Assembly (NCBI GenBank): GCA_035771175.1
Contig: CM069590.1
Location: forward strand, 53,530,024 to 53,594,023
Origin: Paratinospora sagittata
Taxonomy: Eukaryota; Streptophyta; Magnoliopsida; Ranunculales; Menispermaceae
Direction of reading: 5' to 3'
Length of the DNA: 64,000 nt
The notes beneath the pieces are model-generated. The model made no database searches, was not told where the DNA came from, and saw only the letters and a list, made by a program, of their open reading frames with translations. A program made the position numbers and the translations under genes. Below are positions 61,345 to 64,000 of the stretch, in pieces; within the stretch, counting starts at the first letter, position 1; each line of letters opens with the position of its first letter.

Positions 61345-61995
61345 ATCATTTTTTTTATTTTTTTTGGGAAGCTACAATGATGTCACTTTTGCCATTGAAA
61401 TCCCCAAGTAATCTTTTTTGGAAAGGTAAAGAGGGGGAACACCCAGCAAGAACAACTAGCACACTACATCTTGAACTCTCCTAGGCCAAGTAACCCCAGT
61501 TGCATCTTCCCTCAAAATATTGAATAACCCACGGGGAGGGGAAGACATGATACACACTCCCCGATTGAGCTTCAAAGCCTCAGTAGCCAAGTAGTCTGCT
61601 GCTCTATTACCTTCTCTGTAAATGTGCTCAACTTGAACTATCCAATCTCTCTGAAGGAGTCTTCTACACTCATTTACCAAGTTGAAAAGGCTAAGCTGCG
61701 GCATACTGTTGCCTTTTAACCAATCAGCCACCATAGCCGAATCCGTTTCGAAAACTATAGAACGATGACCCTCTTCCCAAGCAAGACGTAAGCCATGAAC
61801 AACAGCCCATAATTCAGCTTCAGTTGCCGTACAAGAACCAATATTAGCCACAAACCCCCTCAACCACATACCACGATAGTCACGGAGAAGACCTCCACCC
61901 CCTGCTCGCGATAAAGCATTCTTAAGACATCCATCAATATTAAGCTTAGTCCAACTATAGTTGAGAGCACACCAGCCTACTATCCTCAAATAATC
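61345..61995 (-). mobile_element. 5'-truncated LINE fragment with intact RNase H domain
   Basis: An open minus-strand frame of 177 codons (61989-61456) encodes a complete RVT_3-type RNase H. Its D19 (NIDGC), E59 (TEAEL), D83 (ETDS) and D132 (NRAADYL) form the catalytic set. The frame is followed on the minus strand by an A-rich tract (T runs at 61350-61366), as expected for a retroposed L1 3' end. No RT is upstream. It is not recognisably the same copy as the 10.8-18.9 kb LINE. Function as a host gene is possible but unsupported. Confidence 0.7.
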
Positions 61996-61999
61996 TTTG

Positions 62000-62315
62000 C
62001 CCGCTCAACTAGTAAAGGCAAAATTGACCAGATGATCGAAAAAGCTAAGCTAATCAGTAATTACTATTGTTTTCAATTTTGTTTTGAATCAATCAATTAA
62101 ATATGAATCGCTTTTGAGAAAGAAGATGGGAGCGATACCCAGCTTCATATTTTGTCGTTACAAGTAGCACCTAACGTTCTTGCATGTTTCTCAGCTTTGG
62201 CCCCAAGCCCACCGACAGACAAAATCAACAGAACATGGATTGTTGAACCTCTAGACATGGCTTTTTAGTCGTTGAGTATACCAGAAAAAAATTCCAAATA
62301 GTTATAAGATTGGTG

Positions 62316-62386
<71 letters not shown>

Positions 62387-62940
62387 TATTCTTGCAGCTT
62401 AATTTATTACCTGCATGTGAACATTTAGAATGAAAAAAATAAAAAATAAAAATAAAAAAAATAAAATCAAAATCAAAATAATTAAGTAAAAAAGCAATAA
62501 TTTAAAGTGTAAAAGTAAAAGAAAAATTGATCAAAAATGCTGAAATGATATTTTTAGTTGAAGCATTTATCATCAATTCACCTTTTAATCATATTCAATC
62601 GTGTACCACATGATTAACGATAATTCAATAGTATGTTAATCAGCTAGAAATGTCACCGTAGAACTTACTCATTAAGAATGGGTGTAACAACACAAACTAA
62701 GGAAGCGTCTTAAGTCCAAATCTTACTATTTTTTGGCGTTGGAGGATAATTAAGAAGGTTCATGTAAAAGAATTATGTGATTCAATCTTAAGTAATGGAG
62801 TCTGTACGAGCTACATAAAGCTAGTGAGTATAGATACTTATAAAAAATGCTCCAGAGCTACCAAGTTCCTGCTATTTTGTACATACTTTGATTTGGCCTC
62901 CTGCTCCACCAATCTCGCCCTCTCTTTTTCACACTTTTTC
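62000..62940. other. Intergenic spacer before the peroxidase gene
   Basis: AT-rich, with a long (AT)n microsatellite at 62321-62384; no coding signature. Confidence 0.6.
62321..62384. repeat. (AT)n microsatellite
   Basis: About 32 AT units. Confidence 0.95.
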
Positions 62941-62951
62941 CTTTAGCATTC

Positions 62952-62962
62952 TTTATAAATAG
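62952..62962 (+). promoter_or_regulatory. TATA box of the peroxidase gene
   Basis: TTTATAAATAG about 135 bases before the peroxidase ATG, a plausible core promoter with a leader of around 100 bases. Confidence 0.55.
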
Positions 62963-63094
62963 AAACAAAGTCACAAACACCAATCGTAATTCATCTCAGA
63001 AAAGCAATAGGAAAGCTTTTCTAATCATTTAAAAACCCTGTTTCTTCTCTACAGAGTCAAGGGGAGAGATCAGAACTAATTAGACAAGAAAAAG

Positions 63095-63916
<822 letters not shown>

Positions 63917-64000
63917 GTAAGGAAAACTGAAAATTGTAAATATACTTCACTTCTAAGCCCTCTTTTGTCATTTTTTCTTTTTATTATATACATGGCCAAA

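Overview
This is a stretch of nuclear DNA from a flowering plant, almost certainly a eudicot. The evidence is long AT-rich intergenic DNA, GT-AG spliced genes, plant-specific families (a Y3SK2 dehydrin, a Casparian-strip-integrity-factor-like peptide, a class III peroxidase, a plastid histidinol-phosphate phosphatase) and plant transposon families (long-LTR Ty3, Ty1/copia, L1-type LINE, PIF/Harbinger, hAT MITEs, tRNA-derived SINEs). I cannot name the species.

The left third (1-22 kb) is a transposon graveyard. It opens with a hAT transposase scrap next to a decayed Ty3 pol on the minus strand. Then come a divergent long LTR, a 1.6 kb non-autonomous hAT element, a solo LTR with a perfect 5-bp duplication, and four short hAT-type MITEs. 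It ends in a nest: an L1-type LINE (minus, 10.8-18.9 kb) is interrupted by a PIF/Harbinger pseudogene and by a solo LTR (14429-18496). That solo LTR is itself interrupted by a second, oppositely oriented solo LTR of the same family (15355-17263). Both solo LTRs have perfect 5-bp target-site duplications, and removing them rejoins the LINE reverse transcriptase.

From 22.6 kb on the window is a gene island. In order: a three-exon CIF-like sulfopeptide precursor (+, 22657-24714); a RING-H2 protein with an N-terminal MGSxCC lipidation signal (+, 28520-30732); a Y3SK2 dehydrin (+, 31727-32328); a short copia element with intact ends but most of pol deleted (32604-35219); histidinol-phosphate phosphatase IMPL2/HISN7 (+, 37630-40833). 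Convergent with it are three minus-strand genes: a YeeZ-like Rossmann protein (41536-46471), the 26S proteasome ATPase RPT4 (47171-51456) and a GT4-type glycosyltransferase (52595-58194). An L1-derived RNase H fragment (61456-61989) and the first three exons of a class III peroxidase (63095 to beyond the end) close the window. All exon models were assembled by reading splice sites and family homology from the sequence; none of the multi-exon genes is visible as a single open frame.

The genes are not an operon and mostly serve unrelated roles: peptide signalling, ubiquitination and proteolysis, dehydration tolerance, histidine synthesis, glycosylation and cell-wall oxidation. A thematic but unproven link is that the window holds both a barrier-signalling peptide precursor and a lignification-type peroxidase.
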